A stretch of DNA of 64,000 nucleotides from BPJU01 sp964425225 (GTDB taxonomy: Bacteria > Planctomycetota > Planctomycetia > Pirellulales > Pirellulaceae): the NCBI GenBank assembly GCA_964425225.1, contig CAYRMD010000005.1, forward strand, positions 1 to 64,000, written 5' to 3'. Every line of letters begins with the position of its first letter. Position 1 is the stretch's first letter. The translations under genes were made by a program, and so were the position numbers. Shown here in pieces: positions 1 through 10,000 of this stretch. The notes beneath the pieces are model-generated. The model was not told the origin of the DNA. It saw only the letters and a program-made list of their open reading frames with translations, and made no database searches.

Positions 1-1
1 C

Positions 2-745
2 TTAATTGCCGGCGTCGTGTGGGCAGCGCTGCAAGTGGCACAGCGCCCGTTTACTTTGAAACATCCGTACGGCTATTTACGAGCCGAAGCGATTGCCGCT
101 TCGAATGTCGCGTTACTGGTGATTCTGGCGGCGCTGGCCGTGGGGTGGGAAGCGCTGCGGCAATGGGGGGTACCTCATGAACGGATACCCCTGTGGGCCT
201 TCGGCGTGGCGGCAGCCAACATTCTGTTCAAGGAAACACTCTATCAGTACAAGGTGCGAGTTGGGAGCCGCACCGGATCGACAGCCCTCTTGGCACACGC
301 TTGGGATCACCGCGCGGATGCCCTTTGCTCGCTGGCTGTATTGGCCGGTCTTGGGGTGGTGCATTGGGGTGGTCCCGGCTGGTCGTGGGCTGACGACGCA
401 GCCGCGTTGTTGGTAGCCTTGGCCGTGCTTGTCATGGGAGCTCAGTTGTTTTTGAAGTCCGCTCGCGAACTGATGGACGCGCAAGCCGAAGCGGGTCTTG
501 TGAGCCAAATCCGGCAAACGGCAGCTGCGGTCCCGGGTGTAACCGGCGTGGAGAAACTCTGGGTGCGCAAAGCAGGTTTAGAATTCTTCGTCGACATTCA
601 TATCGAGGTAGATCCAAACGCCACGGTGTGCCAGGGCCATCGAATTGCACATCACGTCAAGGATCGGCTCATCGCCGATTTTCCCCTAATCCGTGACGTG
701 CTCGTCCATTTGGAACCGACCACCACGGCTTCTACCAGCGATTAG
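2..745 (+). CDS. Cation diffusion facilitator (CDF) metal efflux transporter, 5' partial
   Basis: This is the C-terminal part of a CDF-family proton/metal antiporter of the cytoplasmic membrane, which exports divalent cations such as zinc, cobalt or iron. The frame is open to the window edge, so the start lies outside; the GTG at 17 is only an internal codon. Visible are hydrophobic helices and the metal-site helix HAWDHRADAL (the family's HD...D pattern, at about 294-325). A typical cytoplasmic ferredoxin-like C-terminal domain follows, with VPGVTGVEKLWVRKAG, DIHIEVDP and a late HHVKDRL. The stop codon overlaps the end of the convergent DUF1501 gene by a few bases. The family is secure; the transported metal cannot be told from this part. 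Confidence 0.9.
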   Translation, partial: LIAGVVWAALQVAQRPFTLKHPYGYLRAEAIAASNVALLVILAALAVGWEALRQWGVPHERIPLWAFGVAAANILFKETLYQYKVRVGSRTGSTALLAHAWDHRADALCSLAVLAGLGVVHWGGPGWSWADDAAALLVALAVLVMGAQLFLKSARELMDAQAEAGLVSQIRQTAAAVPGVTGVEKLWVRKAGLEFFVDIHIEVDPNATVCQGHRIAHHVKDRLIADFPLIRDVLVHLEPTTTASTSD

Positions 746-2130
746 TGCCACGAATGGATGGGATTACCCAAGGCAACGGTGTGTGGCCGATGCAGACGAT
801 CGTAGATGCGCGTTTCCATAGAAACACCCAGTAAATCGTAGATTGTGGCTACCACATCCTCCGGAGTTACAGGCCGATCGACGGGATACGCGCCGTGGGC
901 ATCGGATGCTCCGTATAGACAGCCCTCGGGAACAGCACCGCCACCCAGCAACACGGTGTAACAATGGGGCCAATGATCACGTCCGGCTGGGTCTGCCCCG
1001 GCACTGCTGGTGATCTGCCCCAGTTTGGGGGTACGCCCAAATTCGCCCATGGCCACCACCAGCGTTTCTTCCCAGAGCCCACGCTGTTGCAGATCTTCTA
1101 GCAACGCAGAGAATGCCCGGTCGAAATACGGCAAAATCGAGCGCTTCAGAAGCGGGAAGTGGTTCCGATGGGTGTCCCACGTCTGATCAATACGCCGGCC
1201 CGTGCAGACGGTCACCAGACGGACCCCCGCTTCCACAAGCCGCCGCGCCAAGAGCATGCACTGGCCTAAGTGTGGCAGGCCGCCGAATTTGCGTGCCTCT
1301 ACCGATCGGTCCTCCCGATCCGGCAGCCCATAACGCTCACGGATCGAGGCCGGTTCTTGCGATAAATCGAAGGCACGTTGTGCAGCCGGTGACGTGATAA
1401 GTTGCAGCGCTTTTTGACGAAACTCGTCCCACGAGTCCGCCCAATCTCCTGCCGCATCTGGTCGATTCAATTCGTCCAATAGCCTGCGACGATCCAGGAG
1501 CCGCTCACGCGTCAGGTGGTTCGGCAAAGCTAAACCGGGCACGCGATACCCTCGAGCGCTCGGATCTCCAGCCACGAACGGATCAAAGGCCGGTCTCAAA
1601 AAACCCGCTTTTTGTCCGGGCAAATCCGCGCCATTGTTGAACATGTACTCGGGGATGTGGACAAACGGAGGTAAGATGTCCGAGGGGCGCAAGTAGGCGA
1701 GAACTGAGCCGATCGGTGGAAAATTCTCCGGAAGATCGCGCACTATGAGTTCGCCCCCGACGACCGGCGACCGCCCCGTCAACATGTAATAGGTGCCCGC
1801 ATTATGGTCGACGATTTTATGATGGACCGATCGAATCTGCGTTAACCGGTGGATTTGCTGGCTAAGCAATGGCAAGTGCTCACAAACCGTCACACCGGCC
1901 AAGCGTGTTTGAATCGGCTGAAACTCCCCGCGGACTTCCCCCGGGGCATCCGGCTTCATGTCCCATAGATCAATGTGAGACGGGCCGCCCTCCAAAAAGA
2001 ATAGAATGCAGGATTTGGCTTTCGCTGGCCTTGCCCTGCGTGCGGCGTCGGCACGCAAGAGCCGCGGCAGGGTAAGTCCCATACCCCCTAAAGCACCCAA
2101 CCACAAGATTCTGCGTCGCGATAACCACAT
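742..2130 (-). CDS. DUF1501 family protein
   Basis: This is a DUF1501 protein (alkaline-phosphatase-like fold family), abundant in planctomycetes, often paired with DUF1553/DUF1549 cytochrome-type proteins, and of unknown substrate. The N-terminus MWLSRRRILWLGALGG is the usual twin-arginine-like signal of the family, predicting export. Conserved blocks seen are FFLEGGPSHIDLWDMKP, DHNAGTYYMLTGR, LVEAGVRLVTV, GEFGRTP, GRDHWP and a C-terminal TPEDVVATIYDLLG. I placed the start at the ATG that gives the family-like signal; the frame stays open to 2307 and an ATG at 2145 is an alternative. No DUF1553 partner gene is next to it. It ends against the CDF gene and is divergent from the peptidase fusion gene. 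Confidence 0.88.
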   Translation of the reverse strand: MWLSRRRILWLGALGGMGLTLPRLLRADAARRARPAKAKSCILFFLEGGPSHIDLWDMKPDAPGEVRGEFQPIQTRLAGVTVCEHLPLLSQQIHRLTQIRSVHHKIVDHNAGTYYMLTGRSPVVGGELIVRDLPENFPPIGSVLAYLRPSDILPPFVHIPEYMFNNGADLPGQKAGFLRPAFDPFVAGDPSARGYRVPGLALPNHLTRERLLDRRRLLDELNRPDAAGDWADSWDEFRQKALQLITSPAAQRAFDLSQEPASIRERYGLPDREDRSVEARKFGGLPHLGQCMLLARRLVEAGVRLVTVCTGRRIDQTWDTHRNHFPLLKRSILPYFDRAFSALLEDLQQRGLWEETLVVAMGEFGRTPKLGQITSSAGADPAGRDHWPHCYTVLLGGGAVPEGCLYGASDAHGAYPVDRPVTPEDVVATIYDLLGVSMETRIYDRLHRPHTVALGNPIHSWH

Positions 2131-2145
2131 CGTTGCGCGTACCAT

Positions 2146-2702
2146 TCCTGCGCATGCCTGCCAAATTCCAAGTGCGACGAGACACGGGCATTCATCATAT
2201 TGTCGCGCGAGTCGCTGCGCTTTGCAACACATTTCTCGTTCGACCGCTGTTCCGACCTCCGGGTTACTCATTCCCGGATGGCGGATTGTCGGGGCCGACG
2301 CAGACAATCATGAAACCTCGTTGCCGTCCCCGTTGCTTGTTTATCGTCAAACGATTACTGGTGGTCGCGAGCAAGTAAATCATTTCTATGGACAACTTAA
2401 CGACCAACTATAATGAGCGGCGGACCGGGAACGTGAGCAGCGTCGTTCCTACAAAAAAACGTCTGGAGGCGGTTTTATTCGAATCAAGGATTCCGGTGAG
2501 TTGGACGCTACACAGGATGGACTTCCTGCGATGTAGGACCGGCATGTGCTGGCCAAGGGCACAGAAAACCGTACTCGTTCTGGCAGTAATTCATGGGCAA
2601 TGGCTAAGCCGCTTCGTCCCGCGTAATGAAGTTCGATTGGCGGTCTGTCATACCGGTAACACAGTTCGGTGTTTGGTGCTTGCGTAATATGGGGCAACAT
2701 GC
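2146..2702. other. Intergenic region between divergent genes
   Basis: This is the gap between the minus-strand DUF1501 gene and the plus-strand M14-S9 gene. It should contain both promoters, but I could not find a convincing -35/-10 pair. Small open frames here (for example 2388-2687 on +) have no recognisable protein character and no clear ribosome binding site, so I do not call a gene. Confidence 0.5.
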
Positions 2703-5700
2703 ATGATACGACGCATCTACCGGCAAACTCTCACACGTATCCGTCGATCTTATGGCTTCGATCGAGCGCGACATTGGATGGCCGTACGTTGTGATCCTCA
2801 CAACACCCGCCATGTCATGTTCCGGGTAGCTGTCGCGGTAATCATCCTGGCGGGGAGTATGCAGTCCGCTACGGGGCAGCCAACGCCCGGTACAACCTGG
2901 CCACCGGAGCTAGTGACGATCCCGGAGCGCTCCGATTATAAGGCCACGGCTTTACCGGAAGAGATCAACACGTGGCTCCAGACGCTGGCATCCAAGTCGG
3001 ATGCCATTCACGTGGCCACCATTGGACACAGCATCGAGAACCGACCGATCCAGTGCGCCATCGCGTCGCGCCCGTTGATTCGTTCACCGGAAGAGCGTCC
3101 GGCCAACGATCCGCGGTTGGTTGTTCTTTTATTGGGTGGTATCCACGCCGGAGAATGCGACGGAAAAGAGGCACTCCTACAAATTCTTCGCGAGCTTGCC
3201 GTCGCGCCGGACCATCCTTGGTGGCAGAATTTTATTCTGCTGGTCGTGCCGGATTTTAACGTCGACGGAGCGCAGCGCATCGGCAAAGCTCACCGGCCCG
3301 GGCAAAACGGTCCGGCGTTATGTGGTCGCCGCGAGAATGCGCAGGAGCTGGATCTAAACCGCGACTTTGTCAAACTCGAGTCGCCTGAAGTACGTGCGCT
3401 GGTCGGGTGGGCTCACCGTTGGGACGTGGACGTCTTTATCGACACGCACACGACCAATGGATCGCGACATCGCTACCCTTTGTTGTTCGACATTCCGCAC
3501 AATCCGGCTGTGCCACGTTCCATGGTTGATTGGCTACGTAGCGAATTAATCCCAGCGGTTCAGGAGCGCTTGGAGCGCCAAGGGATAGCCACACAGTACT
3601 ACGGCACATTTGAGGAGAATAACACTCGTTGGACCACGTATGGTTTAGAGCCACGTTATTCCACCGAGTACTTTGGTCTATGCGGCGCCGTATCGGTTCT
3701 CAGTGAATCGTACTCCTATGCACCGTTTGGTGAACGTATTCAAGTTACGCGCAGTTTCGTGCATGCCGTGCTGGACGAGTTGTCCGAGCGTATCCCGAAA
3801 GTGCACCAACTACGGCGTGAGATCAAGGAGCGTGCGGTCCAGGGTGGAAGGAACCCGGCTGAGGCATCCACGCTGCCGATTGCAGGCCGACTGGCGCCGT
3901 GGCCCGATCGGATCACGATCCGGGCGTTCGATCAGTCGTCCGAGGGGCTAACTCCGCGCGACTACTCGGTCGAGCACTGGGCGATGCCCGTGGCCACTCG
4001 TGAAGTACCATGGCCATATGCTTATCTTTTGTCAGAAGAATCAAGCCGCGTAGCCGACCGGCTCCTGATGCATGGTTTGCGCTTAGAGCAGTTGCTCGAG
4101 GATGCAACTCTCGAAGTTGAGCAATATCGCTTAAAGCAACGACGCGCCACTTCGACGGCGTTCCAAGGTCACCGGTTGATACAACTGGAAGTTGAAAAAT
4201 ATACCGTGCGGCGTACCGTTCCCGCCGGAACATATGTACTCCGGATGGATCAAGCTCGTGCGGCGCTGGCCGTATGGCTGTTGGAACCCGAATCGCAAGA
4301 CGGGTTGGCCACCTGGAATTTCTTCGACCGGGTCGCTGCGCGGGCTGGTGAACTGTTCCCCGTCGAAAGGTTGGCGAAGCCCACAGCGCTACGGCTTCGA
4401 GTCGTAACGGCTGTCGAGCCAGCCCAGCAGCTCGATGTGGACCAGCTATTTGCACCGGATAAACAAGTGGTATGGGAGTGGCCTGCTCCCTCGGGCTTGC
4501 GCTGGTTGCCCAGCGGCGACCATTATGTGCGCCAGTACAACCGGCGGACGTGGCGAGTTGATCCGGCTAGTGGAGCGATGAGTCCGCTTTATGACCCGGA
4601 CGTCGTAGCGAAGGCTCTAGCACGCCTGCCGGAAATCGATCCGCCGACCGCGCAACGCCTTGCCAGCCAATTGGGAATACTTAGCCCGCAAGCCGATGCG
4701 CAAATACTTGTCTTCGAAAACGACCTTTATTATTGCCGGCTAGATGGAAGCGACGTGCGGCGCTTGACCTATTCGCCGGAACCGGAACGTTTGGCAACCT
4801 TCAGCCCCAACGGTGAACTGGTTGCCTTCGTACTGAAGCACAATCTTTACGTCGCTTCCGTACGGGATGCCCGTACCTGGGCACTAACCGAACAGGGAAA
4901 CGATAACCACCTTTTTGGGGAACTCGATTGGGTTTATCAGGAAGAGGTTTATGGCCGGGGCAATTATCGTGGCTATTGGTGGAGCCCCGACTCACAGCAC
5001 ATTGCCCTTCTGGTCCTGGACGAAACGAACGTCTATCGCCACCAGGTCGTTGACCACATCCCATACCGACAACGTGTAGAGACGTCGCACTACCCGAAGG
5101 CGGGCGACCGGCTTCCGAAAGCACGCTTAGCGATTGTCCGCGTAAGCGGCGGACCACTGACTTGGGCCGACTTGGATCGATATGCGGAGGAAGACCGTTT
5201 ACTGGTGCGTGTATCGTGGCACCCGTCTTTGCGGCAGGTATATCTCCAGGTTCAAGACCGCCGCCAAACGTGGTTGGACCTGGTGGAAGTCAGTATCGTT
5301 GATGGCAGGGCTCGCCGGTTATTTCGGGAAACAAGCCCGGCGTGGATCGAGCCGATGACCGAGCCGATCTGGCTATCCGAATCGAGCTTCTTGTGGCTAA
5401 GCCCGCGCACGGGCTATGTCCACCTTTATCGTGGCGAGATAAAAAGAGCAAGTGCGACCGAGGAACCCACGGATCATCCTGCACAGCAGCCCAGTCCTGA
5501 AGTCTCCTGGACATCCCTGACCGACCGAGCATGGGAAGTGCGCAGTTTGATCGGGTTGGATGCGTCCGGACAATGGGTCTATTTCACAGCTACCAATAGC
5601 GAGACTCTCGAAGAGCACCTGTATCGCTTGCCGCTTCAGGGTGGTGCGCCGGAACAAATCACGGAAGCCGGCGCCAGCCACAGCGTGGAATTCAACGCAA

Positions 5701-6626
5701 CTCGGTCGTATTTCTTTGACACTGCCTCGTCCCTTGCGCTTCCACGCTCCCTGGTCGTTCGCAACGCCGCGGGCCAGAGGACACACGTAATTGCCCCGAC
5801 TTGGGATGACCAGGTTCGATACTACCGGCTGGCCGAGCCGAAACGAATCCGCTTTCTGGCTCGGGATGCTTTCCCTTTAGACGGCTATTTGCTGCCTGCG
5901 GTCCAGAACGACCTGTCGGAGCGGAAACCGATTCCCCTGCTTTGCTACGTCTACGGCGGTCCCCAAGCCCCGGTAGCCCGCAATCGCTGGGGCGCTACTA
6001 CCTACCTGTGGCACCGGATGCTGGCCCAACACGGTATCGGAGTGTGGATCAGTGACAATCGGGCGGCGACGCACCGCGGATTGAAACATACCTGGACCAT
6101 CCACCGGCGTTTAGGCGAACAAGAACTGAGCGACCTTGAAGATGGGGTCGCGCATTTGGTCCAACAAGGTTGGGTAGATCCCGATCGGGTTGGCGTCTGG
6201 GGCTGGAGCTACGGAGGCTACTTTGCAGCCTATGCATTGACGCACTCAAAACGCTTTTGCTTGGGAATTGCCGGGGCGCCGGTTACCGATTGGCGCAATT
6301 ACGATGCCATCTATACCGAGCGACTTATGGGACTGCCTTCGGATAACGTGACGGGTTATCGCAATAGCTCAGTGGTGGAAGCAGCAAGACAACTTTCCGG
6401 TTACTTGTTGCTCATTCACGGCGATGCGGACGACAATGTGCACCTGGCCAACACGTTACAACTGGTCGAGGCATTGCAAAAGAACGGAAAACGCTTCGGC
6501 TTAATGATCTATCCCCGAAATCGCCATGCTGTGCTCAATCGGGAGCAGCGTTACCATCTTTGGCAACTCATGACCGAAACCGTGTTCACTCATTTAAGAG
6601 GTAGTTCGCTACCTTGGGACAAGTAA
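2703..6626 (+). CDS. M14 carboxypeptidase / S9 prolyl oligopeptidase (DPP-IV-like) fusion protein
   Basis: This is an exported bifunctional peptidase of about 1,300 residues. Residues ~90-370 form an M14 zinc carboxypeptidase domain: HAGE (H148, E151), DLNRD (R220), the zinc ligand in DTHT (H249) and a likely catalytic Glu in LSES (E335). Residues ~650-1070 are a DPP-IV N-terminal beta-propeller, with VYQEEVYGRGNYRGYWWSPD typical of the family. Residues ~1080-1307 are the S9 alpha/beta-hydrolase domain with nucleophile GWSYGG (S1169), GDADDN (D1243) and RNRH (H1275). Both active sites look intact. The start is uncertain: an ATG at 2817 would give a clean signal peptide (MFRVAVAVIILAGSMQSATG), while the ATG at 2703 gives a basic 38-residue extension. 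M14 and S9 peptidases are normally separate proteins. The likely role is periplasmic or surface peptide degradation. Confidence 0.9.
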   Translation: MIRRIYRQTLTRIRRSYGFDRARHWMAVRCDPHNTRHVMFRVAVAVIILAGSMQSATGQPTPGTTWPPELVTIPERSDYKATALPEEINTWLQTLASKSDAIHVATIGHSIENRPIQCAIASRPLIRSPEERPANDPRLVVLLLGGIHAGECDGKEALLQILRELAVAPDHPWWQNFILLVVPDFNVDGAQRIGKAHRPGQNGPALCGRRENAQELDLNRDFVKLESPEVRALVGWAHRWDVDVFIDTHTTNGSRHRYPLLFDIPHNPAVPRSMVDWLRSELIPAVQERLERQGIATQYYGTFEENNTRWTTYGLEPRYSTEYFGLCGAVSVLSESYSYAPFGERIQVTRSFVHAVLDELSERIPKVHQLRREIKERAVQGGRNPAEASTLPIAGRLAPWPDRITIRAFDQSSEGLTPRDYSVEHWAMPVATREVPWPYAYLLSEESSRVADRLLMHGLRLEQLLEDATLEVEQYRLKQRRATSTAFQGHRLIQLEVEKYTVRRTVPAGTYVLRMDQARAALAVWLLEPESQDGLATWNFFDRVAARAGELFPVERLAKPTALRLRVVTAVEPAQQLDVDQLFAPDKQVVWEWPAPSGLRWLPSGDHYVRQYNRRTWRVDPASGAMSPLYDPDVVAKALARLPEIDPPTAQRLASQLGILSPQADAQILVFENDLYYCRLDGSDVRRLTYSPEPERLATFSPNGELVAFVLKHNLYVASVRDARTWALTEQGNDNHLFGELDWVYQEEVYGRGNYRGYWWSPDSQHIALLVLDETNVYRHQVVDHIPYRQRVETSHYPKAGDRLPKARLAIVRVSGGPLTWADLDRYAEEDRLLVRVSWHPSLRQVYLQVQDRRQTWLDLVEVSIVDGRARRLFRETSPAWIEPMTEPIWLSESSFLWLSPRTGYVHLYRGEIKRASATEEPTDHPAQQPSPEVSWTSLTDRAWEVRSLIGLDASGQWVYFTATNSETLEEHLYRLPLQGGAPEQITEAGASHSVEFNATRSYFFDTASSLALPRSLVVRNAAGQRTHVIAPTWDDQVRYYRLAEPKRIRFLARDAFPLDGYLLPAVQNDLSERKPIPLLCYVYGGPQAPVARNRWGATTYLWHRMLAQHGIGVWISDNRAATHRGLKHTWTIHRRLGEQELSDLEDGVAHLVQQGWVDPDRVGVWGWSYGGYFAAYALTHSKRFCLGIAGAPVTDWRNYDAIYTERLMGLPSDNVTGYRNSSVVEAARQLSGYLLLIHGDADDNVHLANTLQLVEALQKNGKRFGLMIYPRNRHAVLNREQRYHLWQLMTETVFTHLRGSSLPWDK

Positions 6627-7027
6627 GCTGGCGACTGTTGGAGTCGGTGACGGAACTTTCAGTCCCTGGCAGTCGTCGAACGTAAGTAAGAAACTTGCCA
6701 TAGGATGTGACGTTGTATACGCGGGGTGTTCTCGAGGCTTGAGGGGCGTGTCGCTCAGCGAAAGGTCGCTCAGCGAGCTGTTTCAGGCTGCGGGTGGCTT
6801 TGGTGCGGAAGGTAGCTTTGCGTTGCAAAGTGCTGGCGGGCAATTACAATCCAATTCTGACGACCTTTAATTTACTCCAAATATCCTAGTCTTCCTATTT
6901 TCACTCGGCGTGATCCGTCGGTCACACGGGTGGCTAGGGAGCGGGTCAGATGGGGGCTTTAAGAGCCAAGCCGTAACGCTGTAGGCAAACAATTCGTTAA
7001 GACAGTGAAGGACAAGAGGTTACAACC
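6627..7027. other. Intergenic region upstream of the giant gene
   Basis: About 400 bases without a gene. A short direct repeat, TCGCTCAGCGA, occurs twice near 6750-6775. The segment just before 7028 carries an AGAGG ribosome-binding-like site. I see no clear terminator for the upstream peptidase gene. Confidence 0.4.
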
Positions 7028-10000
7028 ATGATCCAGCGGGCCGTGCGATCCAACAATCAGGCCAAGCGACGGCAATTACTTGAGCGGCGCCGGCGGTTGC
7101 GGCGGTGTCGTCGAGATCTGTTCTTAGAACGTTTAGAGGATCGTCGATTGCTAGCTGGTCTAGAGTTAGCAGGCATCGCGACGAACCAAGGGGCGTTGCT
7201 GCGCGATGGGTTGATCTTTAGTGTTGCGCCGCGCGAGTTGCAGTTTCGCTTCAATGATGGAGCTCGTCTTGACCCGGCCAGTCTGGCCAGCGGCATTGAA
7301 GTGATTCGTAGCGGCGGAGATGGAACGTTTGAAGCTGCTTCGGTGCGAAGTGACCTTAACACCAATGGGGCGGTCCTAATGGAGTTCCGGGCTGTGCAAC
7401 CCGGAAGCGCCGGGGACGGGATCCAACTGGTGTTTTCCAAGAACAACCGTGGCCCGACTGGTGGTGTGGGAATCGATGTCCAAGGGGCGATAATCAAGAT
7501 CGATTTGAACACCGCGCCCGGTGCACAAACGACTGCGTTAGATCTCCGGGCTGCGATCAATGGCCATCCAATAGCCAGCCAGTTGGTGCGTGCCGACGTG
7601 GTACGTGGCAATGCGTTTACGAATGTGACGGCTGGTAATATTACGTTCTCACCTTTGATTTTGGCCGAAGCCAATCACGCGCGAGCTTCCAGCAACTTCA
7701 ACCAAGGTAACACGCTGGAAATCGAGTTCGTTGCTGTGCAACCGGGCATTCCGGGAAATGGCATTCGGATTGTGATTCAACAGAGCAATTTCGGAGGCGC
7801 CGGCGCACCGCGCATATCGGTAACCAATCGCACCATCACTATTACGTTGAATACCAACCCGGGGAATGAGAGTACGGCGGCTGCCGTCGTCGGTGCTGTG
7901 AATGCCGATCCCGCAGCGACGCAATTGGTGCGCGCTCGGCAGATCGCCGGTTCACCGACAGCTCAAGTCACGAGCCCGACGGCTATACCCAGTCTACTTT
8001 TAAGTGGTGCCAACGACGTAGTGATTACTCCGGGTTTTGTCGGGTTAGGAGACAAGCCAAACGTAGCCATTGTGCGCTTTGCCGAGAATCTGCCGGACGA
8101 CTTTTATCGCATCAACATTTTGGCGCGGCCCGGAGCTGGCCGCCAGCCAGTAGCCGATGTCAATGGCGTACGATTCCGCAACGGCGAGGCGAACGCGAGT
8201 GTGGGTTTCGAGCTTGATCTTGCGCCGCAAGTGCTATCCGTGGTTCCGCAGCCCGTGAGCCGCAATGTAAGCGGGCAACTGGTCCAGGCGCGAAACCAGA
8301 TTCACGTTTATTTTAACGACGACGACCTGGATCGCTCCTCGGCAGAAAACCCGAACTATTATCAGTTGATCGCTACTCGCGATACGGCTACGAACACGGA
8401 CGACGTGGTCTTTCGACCGATTTCGGTTCAATACGATCCTGCGGCGGACCGAGCCATCCTTACGTTTGCGGCCGATTTGGAGAATTTGCTGGGACCCGGA
8501 GTCGCCACGACTTTTCGTCTGCGGATCGGCACCGATGAGATGCTGCCACTTGCTCCCGTCCAGTTTGATCCGGGGATCGAGATCGGTTCGAGCTTCGATA
8601 CGGCATTTGATTTGCGCAGTGCCTTCGACACGGGACCCGTATTGGTGGTGCGCGACGATGGGCGGTCTGTGCGCGACGGTCAAACAATTCGAATTGCCAG
8701 CCAGTCGGGTGGTGTGCATATTTTTGAGTTTGAAAACACCATTAGCGGCCCCACAGGGGTTGAGGCCGGCAACGTTCCCGTTCCTTTTACCAGCGCGTCG
8801 ACGACCGAAGATTTGGCACAAGCTTTGGCGAATGCCATTAACAACGCCGTTTTTGGGGTCACTGCCAATGCGATTGGCACCTCGGTTTTCTTAAGTGGCG
8901 ATCAGCAGGTGATTCTGGATCCGTCGATTGTGGCGGTTGGCAAAAGCCGCCAAGGCATTATTGTGTCAGGGTCGGTCGATAACTCAGGGCAGCCTTTCTC
9001 ATTACCCCTTCCTGGCGGAATCGACGAGCCGGGGCATCGGGACATTCCAGCCGAAGTCGAAAGTCACTTTATTTTAGGTCCGGACAGCACCGATCGAATC
9101 ACGACTGCCTACTATAATTTTCAGATTAAATATGGTAGGGATCCGCTGGGTAATGTGCTGCGCAATGCGATTACCGAGACGCAGAAAGAGCGGGTCCGTG
9201 AAATCTTTGAGCTTTATAGTCGATACTTGGGTATTCAATTCATCGAAAGTGCCACGCGCGGAATGACCATCGCCGTGGGTGACATGCGCGCGATTGACCC
9301 GCAAGTGCCCACGGGCCCCGGCGGAATATTGGGCATTGCCAAAGGAGGGCTCAACGGCCGCCTGGTGCTGGACCTGCAAGATTTCCAAACACAGAACGAC
9401 GAGTATGGCGGTCTTTTTTTCCAAACCGCAATGCATGAAATTGGCCATCTATTGGGAATCGGCCATAGCACGGAACTACCTCCCATTACCGTAATGTCGG
9501 GATTCTCTCAGCCGATCACGGATCGCAATGAGCCGATATTCCCAGGTGATCATGACATTGTACACGGGCAATTCTTGTATCGACCTGAAAGCAAGGATAT
9601 TGATCTTTATAAATTCGAGGTGACGCAGCGTGGACTTTTTACTGCGGAAACACTTGCCGAACGGCTGCCCGATGACAGCCTCCTGAATACAGTGCTCACA
9701 CTTTATCGGGAAACCGTAAATGGAAGAGAGCTTGTCTCGCGAAATGATAATTATTTTAGCCGAGACTCATACCTGGAACTGATATTAGAACCTGGGATTT
9801 ACTACTTAGGTGTTAGCGCCAGTGGCAACAATATCTACGATCCTAACATAGAAGATTCGGGATTTGGTGGGCGCACGGAGGGTGCATATCAGTTGCGGCT
9901 CGATTTTCGACCGGATACCGCCAATGCAATTTTCGATCAGGACAATCTTCTTAACCCAGCCGCTCTGTCGCTGGCTGCGCGAACACTTTTGGATGGCGAT

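Noticed and set aside
2388..2687. Short open frame on + before the peptidase fusion gene
   Set aside because: No protein-like features or binding site; it lies in a divergent intergenic region.
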